From: JBCCGG01 sp039029395
Lineage (GTDB): Bacteria > Pseudomonadota > Alphaproteobacteria > Kiloniellales > JAKSDN01
Assembly: GCA_039029395.1 (NCBI GenBank)
Contig: JBCCGG010000001.1
Span: 372,001 to 436,000 of the forward strand
Reading direction: 5' to 3'
Length of the DNA: 64,000 nucleotides
Under the pieces are notes generated by a model, which worked only from the letters and a program-made list of their open reading frames with translations, had not been told where the DNA came from and did no database searches. Both the position numbers and the translations under genes were made by a program. Positions 34,368 to 42,175 of the stretch are shown here, one piece after another (the stretch's first letter is position 1; every line of letters begins with the position of its first letter).

Positions 34368-35522
34368 ATGCTTGCGCGTAACCAACTGAAACTGCTTGCG
34401 ATTGGCCTGCTGAGCCTTGGCCTCGTCGGCTGCTTTGGCAGCGGTCAGGCGCGAATTTTGCCGGCCTACACGCCGCCCGATCCACCGCCGCTGCCGACCG
34501 CCAAGCCGGTCCCGCCGCCAGGTGTGCCGCCCAGCCAGCCGCAATTCGCCGCCCGCCCGGCGTCCATCGAGGTCCAGGCCCTGGCCCAACCGGTGACGGT
34601 CGAGGCACCCGCCAAGAGCCCCGCGCCGCCTAGTGGTCCTAGCCACTACACGGTCAAGTCAGGCGACACGGCCTCGGCCATCGCCCGGCGCTTCGAGCTG
34701 CCGCTGCAGACCTTTGCCGGCTACAACAAGCTGAGCCCGCCGTACCAACTGCGGGTCGGCCAGCGGCTCAAGGTGCCGAGCCAGCGGCGCCATCAGGTCG
34801 CCAAGGGCGAGACGGTCTACGGCCTGGCATTACGCTACGACAGCGATCTGATCAGCCTGGTCCAGCTCAACGGTCTGGCGCCGCCCTACAGCGTGCAGCC
34901 CGGCCAGGTTCTCTTGATCCCTGACAGGGGCGATGCGGTGGGCGGCCATATCATGATCGCCGGCGCCGACGAGGCAGAGACCGTACCCAAGACTCCCTCG
35001 GAGTTGCGCGTCGCGGCCACGCCGAAGGTGCCATTGCCGGACGGTGTGCCGGGCCGCAAGCCGGCGCAGCCGGGTACCGTGTCCGAGCCGCCGCCGCTTG
35101 CCGGGGAAAGCTTCTCTTGGCCGGTCAAGGGTCAAGTCATCCTCGGCTTCGGGCCCCGTGGCGGCGGCCAGCAGAACGACGGCATCAACATCGCGGCTCC
35201 CCGGGGAACACCCGTGCGCGCCGCCGAGAACGGCGTGGTGGCTTACACCGGCAACGAACTGCGCGGCTTCGGCAATCTGGTGCTCATCAAGCACCGGGGC
35301 GGCTGGACCACCGCCTATGCCCACGTGGAGCGGATCCTGGTCAGCCGGGGCGAGACGGTCAAGCGCGGCCAATTGATTGGCCGAGTCGGCACTTCGGGGA
35401 ACGTCGACCGGCCCCAGCTGCATTTCGAGGTGCGCCAGGGCGCCCGCGCCGTGGATCCAGTCAAAAAGCTCGGCGGCCGCACCGCGACCTCGAGCGGCGG
35501 CTCGGGGGCCTCGAGCGGCTAA
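34368..35522 (+). CDS. nlpD: NlpD-like lipoprotein: two LysM domains and a degenerate LytM/M23 domain
   Basis: A 384-aa protein with a lipobox (LVGC, C22), a Pro-rich linker, two LysM repeats (~94-138 and ~143-187) and a C-terminal LytM domain (~245-365). In the LytM domain the zinc ligands are altered: the HxxxD region reads NDGINIAAP and the HxH motif reads PQLHF, so one His and the Asp are missing. That is the state of NlpD/EnvC-type amidase activators, not of active endopeptidases. A role in septal peptidoglycan splitting is inferred. It sits after surE-pcm as in the classic surE-pcm-nlpD order; no rpoS follows. Confidence 0.88.
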   Translation: MLARNQLKLLAIGLLSLGLVGCFGSGQARILPAYTPPDPPPLPTAKPVPPPGVPPSQPQFAARPASIEVQALAQPVTVEAPAKSPAPPSGPSHYTVKSGDTASAIARRFELPLQTFAGYNKLSPPYQLRVGQRLKVPSQRRHQVAKGETVYGLALRYDSDLISLVQLNGLAPPYSVQPGQVLLIPDRGDAVGGHIMIAGADEAETVPKTPSELRVAATPKVPLPDGVPGRKPAQPGTVSEPPPLAGESFSWPVKGQVILGFGPRGGGQQNDGINIAAPRGTPVRAAENGVVAYTGNELRGFGNLVLIKHRGGWTTAYAHVERILVSRGETVKRGQLIGRVGTSGNVDRPQLHFEVRQGARAVDPVKKLGGRTATSSGGSGASSG

Positions 35523-35540
35523 GCGGACCCAAGCATCCCT

Positions 35541-35897
35541 TCAGGGCGCCTTGTAGAAGGCGATTTTCTCGAACAGGACGCCCGAACTGGCGGCTTTGAT
35601 CAAGGCGGCGCCTTGGACCTCGGTGCCGTCAAAGGACCACCAGGTCCAGCTCAAAAGCTCGCCTTCCTGCGCCTGGGTCACCGTGTGGCTCAGGCTCAGC
35701 TCGCCGGTCCCGCCCAGGGCCGCGGACCGCGCGGCCCATTGGTTCATGTAGTCCCGCATCATGTCCTTGGTGATCGGTGCTGGCATCGAGGGGTCGATGT
35801 AGGTGAAGGATTCGTCCAGGCTGGCGATCACCTTGTCGGCGTCGAGCTCTTCCCAGCCCTGGAGATAGAGATCGAGCTTTTGCTGGGCGTCCGACAT
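35541..35897 (-). CDS. NTF2-like (SnoaL-type) small protein
   Basis: A 118-aa protein beginning MSDAQQKLDLYLQGWEELDA, with LDESFTYIDPSMPAPITKDMM and ELLSWTWWSFDGTEVQGAALI, the strand-helix order of the NTF2-like cone fold. No catalytic residues can be named. It starts 1 bp after the DUF815 ATPase stop on the same strand, so it is probably co-translated with it. Unrelated in sequence detail to the NTF2-like protein at 28667. Confidence 0.75.
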   Translation of the reverse strand: MSDAQQKLDLYLQGWEELDADKVIASLDESFTYIDPSMPAPITKDMMRDYMNQWAARSAALGGTGELSLSHTVTQAQEGELLSWTWWSFDGTEVQGAALIKAASSGVLFEKIAFYKAP

Positions 35898-35898
35898 G

Positions 35899-36768
35899 TC
35901 AGTCGAGTGCCTGGCCCAGGCGGCCGGCCAGGTCCTGGATGTACTGCCAGGCGACCCGGCCCGATCGACCGCCGCGGGTGATCGACCACTCCTTGGCTTC
36001 GGCGCGCAGCTGGTCAACGGGCAGGTCCAGGCCGTAATGGCGGGCATAGCCCTCGACCATGGCGAAGAATGTCTCCTGATCGCAGTTGTGGAAGCCGAGC
36101 CATAAGCCGAAACGGTCCGACAGGCTGATCTTCTCCTCGGCGGCCTCCGAGGTGTGGATCGCGGTCGAGCGCTCGTTCTCGATCATGTCCCGGGGCATCA
36201 GGTGGCGCCGGTTCGAGGTGGCGTAAAAGATGACGTTGGCCGGCCGCCCCTCGATCCCGCCTTCCAGCACGGCCTTCAAGGATTTGTAGCTGGTGTCGGC
36301 GGTGTCAAAGCTGAGGTCGTCGCAAAACAGGATCGAGCCGCGCCCGGCGGCGCGCAGCAGGGTCAAGAGGCGGGGCAGGGAGGGGATGTCCTCCCGGTGG
36401 ATTTCCACCAGGGCCAGGCTCGGCCGGCCTTCTTCGGCCATGATCCGGTTGACCTCGGCGTGGGCCGCTTTGACCAGGGATGACTTGCCCATGCCCCGTG
36501 CGCCCCACAGCAGCGCGTTGTTGGCCGGCAGGCCGCGGGCAAAGCGCAGGGTGTTGTCGAGCAGAATGCGGCCTTGGTGGTCGAGGCCCTGGAGCAGGGG
36601 GAGGGCGACCCGGTTGACCTTGGAAATCGGCTCCAGGCGCTCGCCGTCGGCGTGCCACACGAAGGCCTCGGCGGCGTCCAGGGAGACCGCGCTCTCGGTC
36701 GGCGGCGCCAGACGCTCCAGGCCCTCGGCGATGCGCCGCAGCAAGGCATTGGTGTCGCTGTCGGACAT
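35899..36768 (-). CDS. DUF815-family P-loop ATPase
   Basis: A 289-aa AAA-like ATPase. Walker A is GARGMGKSS, Walker B is SILFCDDLSF, and sensor-like YATSNRRHLM follows. The FFAMVEGYARHYGLDL and ITRGGRSGRVAWQYIQDL segments are typical of DUF815. The biochemical role is unknown. In many alphaproteobacteria this gene lies between nlpD and yajC, as here, hinting at envelope or secretion functions, but there is no direct evidence. Confidence 0.88.
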   Translation of the reverse strand: MSDSDTNALLRRIAEGLERLAPPTESAVSLDAAEAFVWHADGERLEPISKVNRVALPLLQGLDHQGRILLDNTLRFARGLPANNALLWGARGMGKSSLVKAAHAEVNRIMAEEGRPSLALVEIHREDIPSLPRLLTLLRAAGRGSILFCDDLSFDTADTSYKSLKAVLEGGIEGRPANVIFYATSNRRHLMPRDMIENERSTAIHTSEAAEEKISLSDRFGLWLGFHNCDQETFFAMVEGYARHYGLDLPVDQLRAEAKEWSITRGGRSGRVAWQYIQDLAGRLGQALD

Positions 36769-37092
36769 GAACTCTCTCGTGGGGTCCGGTGGCGGGCCGG
36801 GAGCCTAGCCAGCGCTTCGTCCCAGGTCAATCAAAGGCACCCTAAAGGGAGTCTTGATAAGACCCTCAGACGCCGGGCGCGCGTCTCCGCGCGCTTGGCT
36901 TCGCTCGCATAAGCTCGCGGGGCCTCAATGGCCCATTTGCGGCGGTGCGACGAAGGCTTGGTCGAGTCCATCTCCAGAGGTGAGCGCCAACCATTAACCG
37001 CTTCAAGCGCCGTTGCATTTCCCTAGGGGGCGAGTATAGTCCGGCCCTCTCTGGCGCGCGTCTGCCGCGCCGCACAACGCCGAAGGTCGTCC
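36769..37092. other. 324-bp gene-free divergent region before yajC
   Basis: No gene is seen on either strand. It contains a GC-rich hairpin, GCGCGCG-TCTC-CGCGCGC (36877-36894), without a T-run, and the yajC promoter (separate entry). The DUF815 ATPase gene fires leftward from 36768. Confidence 0.6.
37013..37040 (+). promoter_or_regulatory. Sigma-70-type promoter for yajC-secD-secF
   Basis: TTGCAT (37013-37018) and TATAGT (37035-37040) are separated by 16 bp, close to TTGACA-N17-TATAAT. The predicted transcript starts near 37047, leaving a leader of about 45 nt before the yajC ATG. Confidence 0.55.
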
Positions 37093-37509
37093 ATGTTCGA
37101 TTTCCATCTGATCTCGCCCGCCTATGCCCAGGACGCCGGGGCCGGGGCCACCCTGACCTCGCTGCTGCCTCTGGTGCTGATCTTCGTGGTCTTCTACATG
37201 CTGCTGATCCGTCCCCAGCAGAAAAAAATGAAGCAGCACCGCAACATGGTCGCCAACCTGCGGCGCGGCGACAAGGTGGTGACGGCCGGCGGGTTGCTCG
37301 GCCAGGTCACCAAGGTGGTCAGCGACACCGAATTGCAGGTCGAGCTGGCAGAGGGGGTGCGGGTGCGCGTGGTCAAGGGGACGATCAGCGAAGTACTTTC
37401 CAAGCCCGACCCAGCCAAGGGTGGAACGGCCGCGGCCAACGACGACCAGGGCAAACCCAAGAGCCTTTTGGGCGGTTTGTTCGGCGGCGGCGGCCCGAAG
37501 CGTAGCTGA
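37093..37509 (+). CDS. yajC: Preprotein translocase subunit YajC
   Basis: A 138-aa protein with one transmembrane helix (LLPLVLIFVVFYMLLIRPQQKK) and the conserved cytoplasmic domain MVANLRRGDKVVTAGGLLG. It associates with SecDF. The 16 residues before the helix (ISPAYAQDAGAGAT) are periplasmic. The last ~30 residues are a Gly/Lys-rich tail. It is followed by secD after 89 bp. Confidence 0.94.
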   Translation: MFDFHLISPAYAQDAGAGATLTSLLPLVLIFVVFYMLLIRPQQKKMKQHRNMVANLRRGDKVVTAGGLLGQVTKVVSDTELQVELAEGVRVRVVKGTISEVLSKPDPAKGGTAAANDDQGKPKSLLGGLFGGGGPKRS

Positions 37510-37598
37510 ATTGCGCAATTGACATGCGAGCCCTCGGGCGCCAGCTAGACTCCTAAGAAAAGACAAGAAACAAAATACGAAAGCGACGCCTCGGCGAC

Positions 37599-39167
37599 AT
37601 GGTCCAGATTCCCAGGTGGCAATACATCACGGTCATCGTCGTCCTCTTGGGCGGCCTGATCCTGGCCGCGCCCAACCTGATCAGCCGCCAGGCGGCCGAG
37701 GAGCTGCCGAACTGGCTGCCGAGCGACCAGATCAATCTGGGCCTCGACCTGCGCGGTGGCATCCACCTCCTGATGGAGGCCGACATCCAGGGGGTGATCG
37801 AGGAGCGCCAGAACAATCTCGCCGAGACCTTGCGCCTCGACCTACGGCGCGACGGCATCGAAGGCACCCGAATCTCCGTGGCGCCGGACGGCGCGGTGAT
37901 CCTGCGGCTGGCCGACCCGAGCCAGGTGGACCTTGCAAAGGACATCGCCCGGCGCCAGTCGGTCGACTACCTGGTGACCTCCGAGGGCGACAACGGGGTG
38001 CGCGTCGAGTACTCCGATCAAGCGTTGATCCAGCTGGCCAACCAGATCATGGAGCAGACGCTGGAGATCATCCGGATTCGGATCGACGAGACCGGCACCC
38101 GCGAGCCAAGCATCCAGCGCCAGGGCTCGGAGCGAATCCTGCTTCAACTGCCTGGCGTCGACGATCCGGAGCGGGTTAAGGACCTGCTCGAGGCCGAGGC
38201 CAAGCTGAACTTCAAGTTTGTCGACGAGAACGTGGTGCCAGGCGTCGACCGGACGCCGCCGGGCACCGAGATCCTGCCGTCCCGAGAAGTCGGACCGAAC
38301 GGCGAGCCGGTGTCTTACGCCATCCGCAAGCGCATCATGGTCAGCGGCGAGAACCTGGTGGACGCCCAGGCGACCTTCCAGGACAACCAGCCGGTGGTCT
38401 CTTTCCGCTTCGATTCCGAGGGTGCCAAGCGCTTCGCCCGGGCGACCCAGGAAAACGTCGGGCGGCTGTTCGCCATCGTGCTCGACAACGAAGTGATCTC
38501 GGCGCCGGTTATTCGCGAGCCGATCCTGGGCGGCAGCGGCGTGATCAGCGGCCGCTTCACGACCCAGGAGGTCAACGACCTGGCGCTGCTGCTGCGCGCC
38601 GGCGCCCTGCCGGCCAGCCTGGTGTTTTTGGAAGAGCGCACGGTCGGCCCTGGTCTTGGCGCCGATTCGATCCGTGCCGGCGAAATCGCCTGCATTCTGG
38701 GCTTCATCCTGGTGGTGATCTTCATGGGCAGCACCTACGGCATGTTCGGCATTGTCGCCAACGTCGCCCTGGTCGCGAACCTGGTCTTGATCATGGCCGC
38801 GCTCTCCTTGCTGCAGGCGACGCTGACCTTGCCGGGCATCGCCGGCATCGTGCTGACCATCGGCATGGCGGTCGACGCCAATGTGCTGATCTTCGAGCGC
38901 ATACGCGAGGAGGCGCGCCTCGGGCGCGGCCCGGTTGGCGCGATCGACGCCGGCTTCCGGCGGGCGATCACGACTATCTTGGACTCCAACCTGACCACCC
39001 TGATCGCGGCCTTTTTGCTGTTCTTCTTCGGATCCGGCCCGGTCAAGGGATTCGCGGTTACGCTCTCGCTCGGGATCATCAGCTCCATGTTCACGGCCTT
39101 CATGGTCACCCGCCTCTTGATTTCCTTTTGGCTGCGCCGCAAGCGGCCCAAAGCCTTGCCGATCTAG
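37599..39167 (+). CDS. secD: Protein translocase subunit SecD
   Basis: A 522-aa RND-fold protein. One N-terminal helix is followed by LGLDLRGGIHLLMEAD (SecD signature), the large periplasmic P1 head domain, and five further helices starting near residue 360. GIVLTIGMAVDANVLIFERIREE is the conserved SecD/SecF transmembrane motif with the proton-relay Asp. It uses the proton gradient to pull exported proteins across the membrane. It lies 9 bp before secF. Confidence 0.95.
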   Translation: MVQIPRWQYITVIVVLLGGLILAAPNLISRQAAEELPNWLPSDQINLGLDLRGGIHLLMEADIQGVIEERQNNLAETLRLDLRRDGIEGTRISVAPDGAVILRLADPSQVDLAKDIARRQSVDYLVTSEGDNGVRVEYSDQALIQLANQIMEQTLEIIRIRIDETGTREPSIQRQGSERILLQLPGVDDPERVKDLLEAEAKLNFKFVDENVVPGVDRTPPGTEILPSREVGPNGEPVSYAIRKRIMVSGENLVDAQATFQDNQPVVSFRFDSEGAKRFARATQENVGRLFAIVLDNEVISAPVIREPILGGSGVISGRFTTQEVNDLALLLRAGALPASLVFLEERTVGPGLGADSIRAGEIACILGFILVVIFMGSTYGMFGIVANVALVANLVLIMAALSLLQATLTLPGIAGIVLTIGMAVDANVLIFERIREEARLGRGPVGAIDAGFRRAITTILDSNLTTLIAAFLLFFFGSGPVKGFAVTLSLGIISSMFTAFMVTRLLISFWLRRKRPKALPI

Positions 39168-39176
39168 GAGCTGACC

Positions 39177-40133
39177 ATGGCCCTGATCAAGCGGATCACC
39201 ACGACTCCGAAGCTCGACTTCATCGGCAAGCGCAATATCTTCCTGGCTTGTTCCGGGGCCCTTGTGGCGCTTTCGGTGATCCTGTTCTTCGTGCAGGGGC
39301 TCAACTTCGGCGTCGACTTCCGGGGCGGCATCTTGGTCGAGGTGCGCACCACGGCGGTCTGCGACATCTCCGATCTGCGCTCACGTCTGGGCGGCATCGG
39401 CTTGGGCGAAGTCACCTTGCAGGAATTCGGCCAGCCCGAGGACGTGCTGATCAACGTCGAAAAGCCCCAGGGCGATGAAGCAGAGCAGATCGAGGCGATC
39501 AACGTCCTCAAGGCCGCGCTGGAGGGCTGTGTTGAGGAGTACCGCCGCACCGAGTTTGTCGGGCCCAAGGTCGGCAGCGAGCTCAAGCAGGCCGGCATCC
39601 TGGCGACGCTCTTGTCCCTGCTCGGCATCGGCCTCTACATCTGGTTCCGATTCGAATGGCAGTTCAGCGTGGCCGCTCTGATCGCCTTGGCTCACGACGT
39701 AATCACCACGATCGGCTTCTATGCGCTGACCCAAATCGAGTTCAATTTGGCGACCCTGGCGGCGGTGCTGACCATCGCCGGCTACTCGATCAACGACACG
39801 GTGGTGATCTTCGACCGGGTGCGCGAGACCCTGCGCAAGTACAAGAAGATGGCCTTCCTGGAGCTGCTCAACCTCTCGATCAACTTAACCTTGACGCGCA
39901 CGGTCTTGACCAGCGTGACCACCTTGATCGCGCTCATCGCGCTCTTCATCTTCGGTGGCGAGGTGATTCGGGGCTTTGCGATCGGCCTAATCTGGGGCGT
40001 GGTGATCGGCACCTATTCCTCGGTCGGCCTAGCGGTGCCGCTGCTCGCCCGTATGCACCTGCGTGGGGGCACCATGGCGAGCAGCGAAGAAGCGGACGAG
40101 GGCCCCGCCAACAAGGCGCCCGACTCAGCCTGA
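39177..40133 (+). CDS. secF: Protein translocase subunit SecF
   Basis: A 318-aa protein with six helices and a periplasmic domain. LNFGVDFRGGILVEVR near residue 42 is the SecF signature, and TIAGYSINDTVVIFDRVRE is the matching transmembrane motif. The last ~20 residues form an acidic tail. It partners SecD and YajC. Confidence 0.95.
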   Translation: MALIKRITTTPKLDFIGKRNIFLACSGALVALSVILFFVQGLNFGVDFRGGILVEVRTTAVCDISDLRSRLGGIGLGEVTLQEFGQPEDVLINVEKPQGDEAEQIEAINVLKAALEGCVEEYRRTEFVGPKVGSELKQAGILATLLSLLGIGLYIWFRFEWQFSVAALIALAHDVITTIGFYALTQIEFNLATLAAVLTIAGYSINDTVVIFDRVRETLRKYKKMAFLELLNLSINLTLTRTVLTSVTTLIALIALFIFGGEVIRGFAIGLIWGVVIGTYSSVGLAVPLLARMHLRGGTMASSEEADEGPANKAPDSA

Positions 40134-40156
40134 ATCCCTAAAGCGAGGGGGCGCCC

Positions 40157-40537
40157 ATGGTCGAGCTCACGCCTCTAGCCACCGGCGACCGCTTGACCGT
40201 CGAGGCCTACGGCGACGGCGGCTTTCGCCTGGGTGGCCGGCGTCACGAGGGCTCGCTTCTGGTGCTGCCGGATCAGGTGCTGGCCTGGCCGGTCGCCGAA
40301 TTTGCCCAAATCACCGCCGAGGGCCTGTTGCCGCTCTGGCAAGCCGCACCCCATCTGGAGATCCTGCTGCTCGGCTGCGGCCCGCGCCTGCGGCCGGTCG
40401 CCCCGGCGCTCAGCCAAGCGGTGCGCGCCGCCGGGCCGGTGCTCGAGCCCATGGACACCGGCGCCGCCTGCCGCACCTACAACCTGCTGCTGGCCGAGGG
40501 CCGGGCGGTCGGTGCGGCGCTCATAGCGGTCGTGTAG
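40157..40537 (+). CDS. Mth938-like domain protein (NDUFAF3 homologue)
   Basis: A 126-aa protein of the MTH938/DUF498 family: ILLLGCGPRLRPV and the C-terminal DTGAACRTYNLLLAEGR are diagnostic. The mitochondrial member NDUFAF3 is a complex I assembly factor. Linkage of the bacterial gene to secDF is known in alphaproteobacteria, and the gene lies 23 bp after secF. The bacterial molecular role remains unclear. Confidence 0.88.
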   Translation: MVELTPLATGDRLTVEAYGDGGFRLGGRRHEGSLLVLPDQVLAWPVAEFAQITAEGLLPLWQAAPHLEILLLGCGPRLRPVAPALSQAVRAAGPVLEPMDTGAACRTYNLLLAEGRAVGAALIAVV

Positions 40538-40556
40538 GGGCGCAATCAAAGTAAAA

Positions 40557-40592
40557 CGGCGGGGCCCCTTTCGGAGGCCCCGCCGCGGTTTT
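40557..40592. terminator. Bidirectional rho-independent terminator
   Basis: CGGCGGGGCC (40557-40566) pairs perfectly with GGCCCCGCCG (40576-40585), loop 9 nt. The + side is followed by CGGTTTTG and the - side reads into CGTTTTAC. It lies between the convergent Mth938-like gene and the PuuD-like gene, so it can end both transcripts. Confidence 0.8.
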
Positions 40593-40608
40593 GAGCCTGT
40601 GCTTTAGC

Positions 40609-41211
40609 TTAGTAGAGGTTCTGCGCCGAGACCATGGCGAAGAGCATGGGGATCGACAGCAGTGTGTTGGTGCGCGAGAACAGCATGGCGGTGCGCGCCG
40701 AGGCCTTCTTGGTGTCGGCGTCCGCGTCGACGATGCCGAGCGCCTTTTTCTGGTTGGGCCAGATGAAGAACCAAACATTGATGAACATGATCGTGCCCAG
40801 CCACATGCCGATGCCGATGGCGGTGTGCTTGGGTACCGAAAAGCCTTCATTAATGCCGATCAGAATCGCGCTGATCAGATAGCCGTTCAGCATCGCCAGA
40901 ATCAGACCAGTGACTAGGGTGGCCATTGCCGCCCAGCGGAACCAGAACAGGGCTGCCGGCGCGATCACCTTGCCGATCGCCGGCTTTTGTTCGTCCGGGA
41001 TGTTCGGCATATTGGGGATCTGGACGAAGTTGAAGTACCACAGGAGCCCGATCCACATGACGCCGCTGAGCACGTGCAGCCAGCGAAACAGGAAGGGCCA
41101 GAACCACGAGCCCGCGAAACCTTGCGATACGACGTAGAGCAGGAACAGAACGAGCGCCAGGATGAACCCGGCGATCACGGTTTTTTTCAGATCCGTCAGA
41201 ATGTCAGCCAT
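40609..41211 (-). CDS. Urate hydroxylase PuuD-like membrane domain protein (short form)
   Basis: A 200-aa protein with about five transmembrane helices. FRWLHVLSGVMWIGLLWYFNFVQIP matches the Urate_ox_N (PuuD) membrane domain, including the conserved His in WLH. Characterised PuuD proteins have a C-terminal cytochrome c domain; here the protein ends AQNLY after the membrane part, with no CxxCH. No other urate or allantoin gene is nearby, so urate oxidation should not be assumed. GAGG precedes ATG 41211. Confidence 0.75.
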   Translation of the reverse strand: MADILTDLKKTVIAGFILALVLFLLYVVSQGFAGSWFWPFLFRWLHVLSGVMWIGLLWYFNFVQIPNMPNIPDEQKPAIGKVIAPAALFWFRWAAMATLVTGLILAMLNGYLISAILIGINEGFSVPKHTAIGIGMWLGTIMFINVWFFIWPNQKKALGIVDADADTKKASARTAMLFSRTNTLLSIPMLFAMVSAQNLY

Positions 41212-41335
41212 TTTCCGACCTCTCCCGGGAAGCGACGTGAGATTGGGCCGCGGGACCAAGCCGCCGCGGACATTGAACCGGCCGGAATTATGATGACCTT
41301 GCCGCCGCTTGCCAAGCGAGCAGAGTAAAGAATTC

Positions 41336-42175
41336 ATGGCCCCCGATCCGGCTCTTCCAAGCTTTGTGGCCGAGCTACGCGCCCACGACCGGGACCGTTA
41401 CCTGACCTGCCTTTTCGCGCCGGCGGAATGCCGCCTCGATCTCTTCGCGCTCTTGGCTTTCAATTTGGAGGTGGCGCGTACGGCCGAGGCGGTCAGCGAA
41501 CCGATGATTGGCCAGATCCGTTTGCAGTGGTGGCGCGAGAGTCTGGAAGGCATCTATGCCGGCAGCCCGCGGCGCCACGAGGTGGTCGAGGCCCTGGGCC
41601 AGGCGATCGCGCGCCACGATCTGCCGCGCACACCCTTCGAGCGTCTGATCGATGGCCGGGAGAACGACCTGGATCCGGCACCGCCAGCCGACCTGGCGGC
41701 GCTCGAGACCTATGGCCAGGCGACCTCAGCCGGTCTCCTGGACCTTGCCCTCGAGGTTCTGGCCTGTCGCGATGATGCCAGCGGGGAGGCGGCGCGGAGC
41801 ATCGGCGTTGCCTGGGCGCTCACCGGCCTGCTGCGCGCCGTGCCCTTTCACGCCCGGGCCAAGCGGCTCTATCTGCCGCGCGACCTTTGTGACGGGGCTG
41901 GATTGGCCACTGGCGATCTCTTCGAGCTGCGCTCCAGCCCGGCGCTCTGCGAGGTGGTGGCCCAAGTGGCGGGCCGGGCCGAGGTCCTGCTGGCACAGGC
42001 GCCAGATGGCCTGCCTCGGACCGCTTGTCCGGTTTGGGGCCTCAAAGTCTTGGCCCGGCACTATCTGCGCGTCTTGGCGGCCGCCGGCCACGATCCCTTC
42101 GATGCCCGGGTCCGGGCACCGGCAAATGTCTGGCGGCTCGCTCGGGCCCGCTGGTTCAGCCTTCGGCCTTTTTGA
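41336..42175 (+). CDS. Squalene/phytoene synthase-like protein lacking Asp-rich motifs (NDUFAF6-like)
   Basis: A 279-aa member of the squalene/phytoene synthase fold. The first motif region reads EVARTAEAVSEPMIGQIRLQWW instead of DDxxD, and the second reads GLLRAVPFHARAKRLYLP where RDxxED is expected. Both Mg-binding Asp motifs are therefore lost, making prenyl-diphosphate condensation unlikely. That pattern matches the family of the mitochondrial complex I assembly factor NDUFAF6. The near neighbour Mth938-like protein is the homologue of NDUFAF3. The 3' end overlaps the convergent acetolactate decarboxylase gene by 20 bp. Confidence 0.82.
   Translation: MAPDPALPSFVAELRAHDRDRYLTCLFAPAECRLDLFALLAFNLEVARTAEAVSEPMIGQIRLQWWRESLEGIYAGSPRRHEVVEALGQAIARHDLPRTPFERLIDGRENDLDPAPPADLAALETYGQATSAGLLDLALEVLACRDDASGEAARSIGVAWALTGLLRAVPFHARAKRLYLPRDLCDGAGLATGDLFELRSSPALCEVVAQVAGRAEVLLAQAPDGLPRTACPVWGLKVLARHYLRVLAAAGHDPFDARVRAPANVWRLARARWFSLRPF

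Noticed and set aside
36877..36894. GC-rich hairpin as a terminator of upstream transcription
   Set aside because: No T-run follows on either strand and the flanking genes are divergent, so termination is not needed here.
40609..41211. Confident naming as urate hydroxylase
   Set aside because: The cytochrome c part is absent and no uricolytic genes are close; only the membrane-domain family is supported.
41336..42175. Squalene or phytoene synthase activity, carotenoid or hopanoid cluster
   Set aside because: Both Asp-rich motifs are missing and no hopanoid or carotenoid genes are near.
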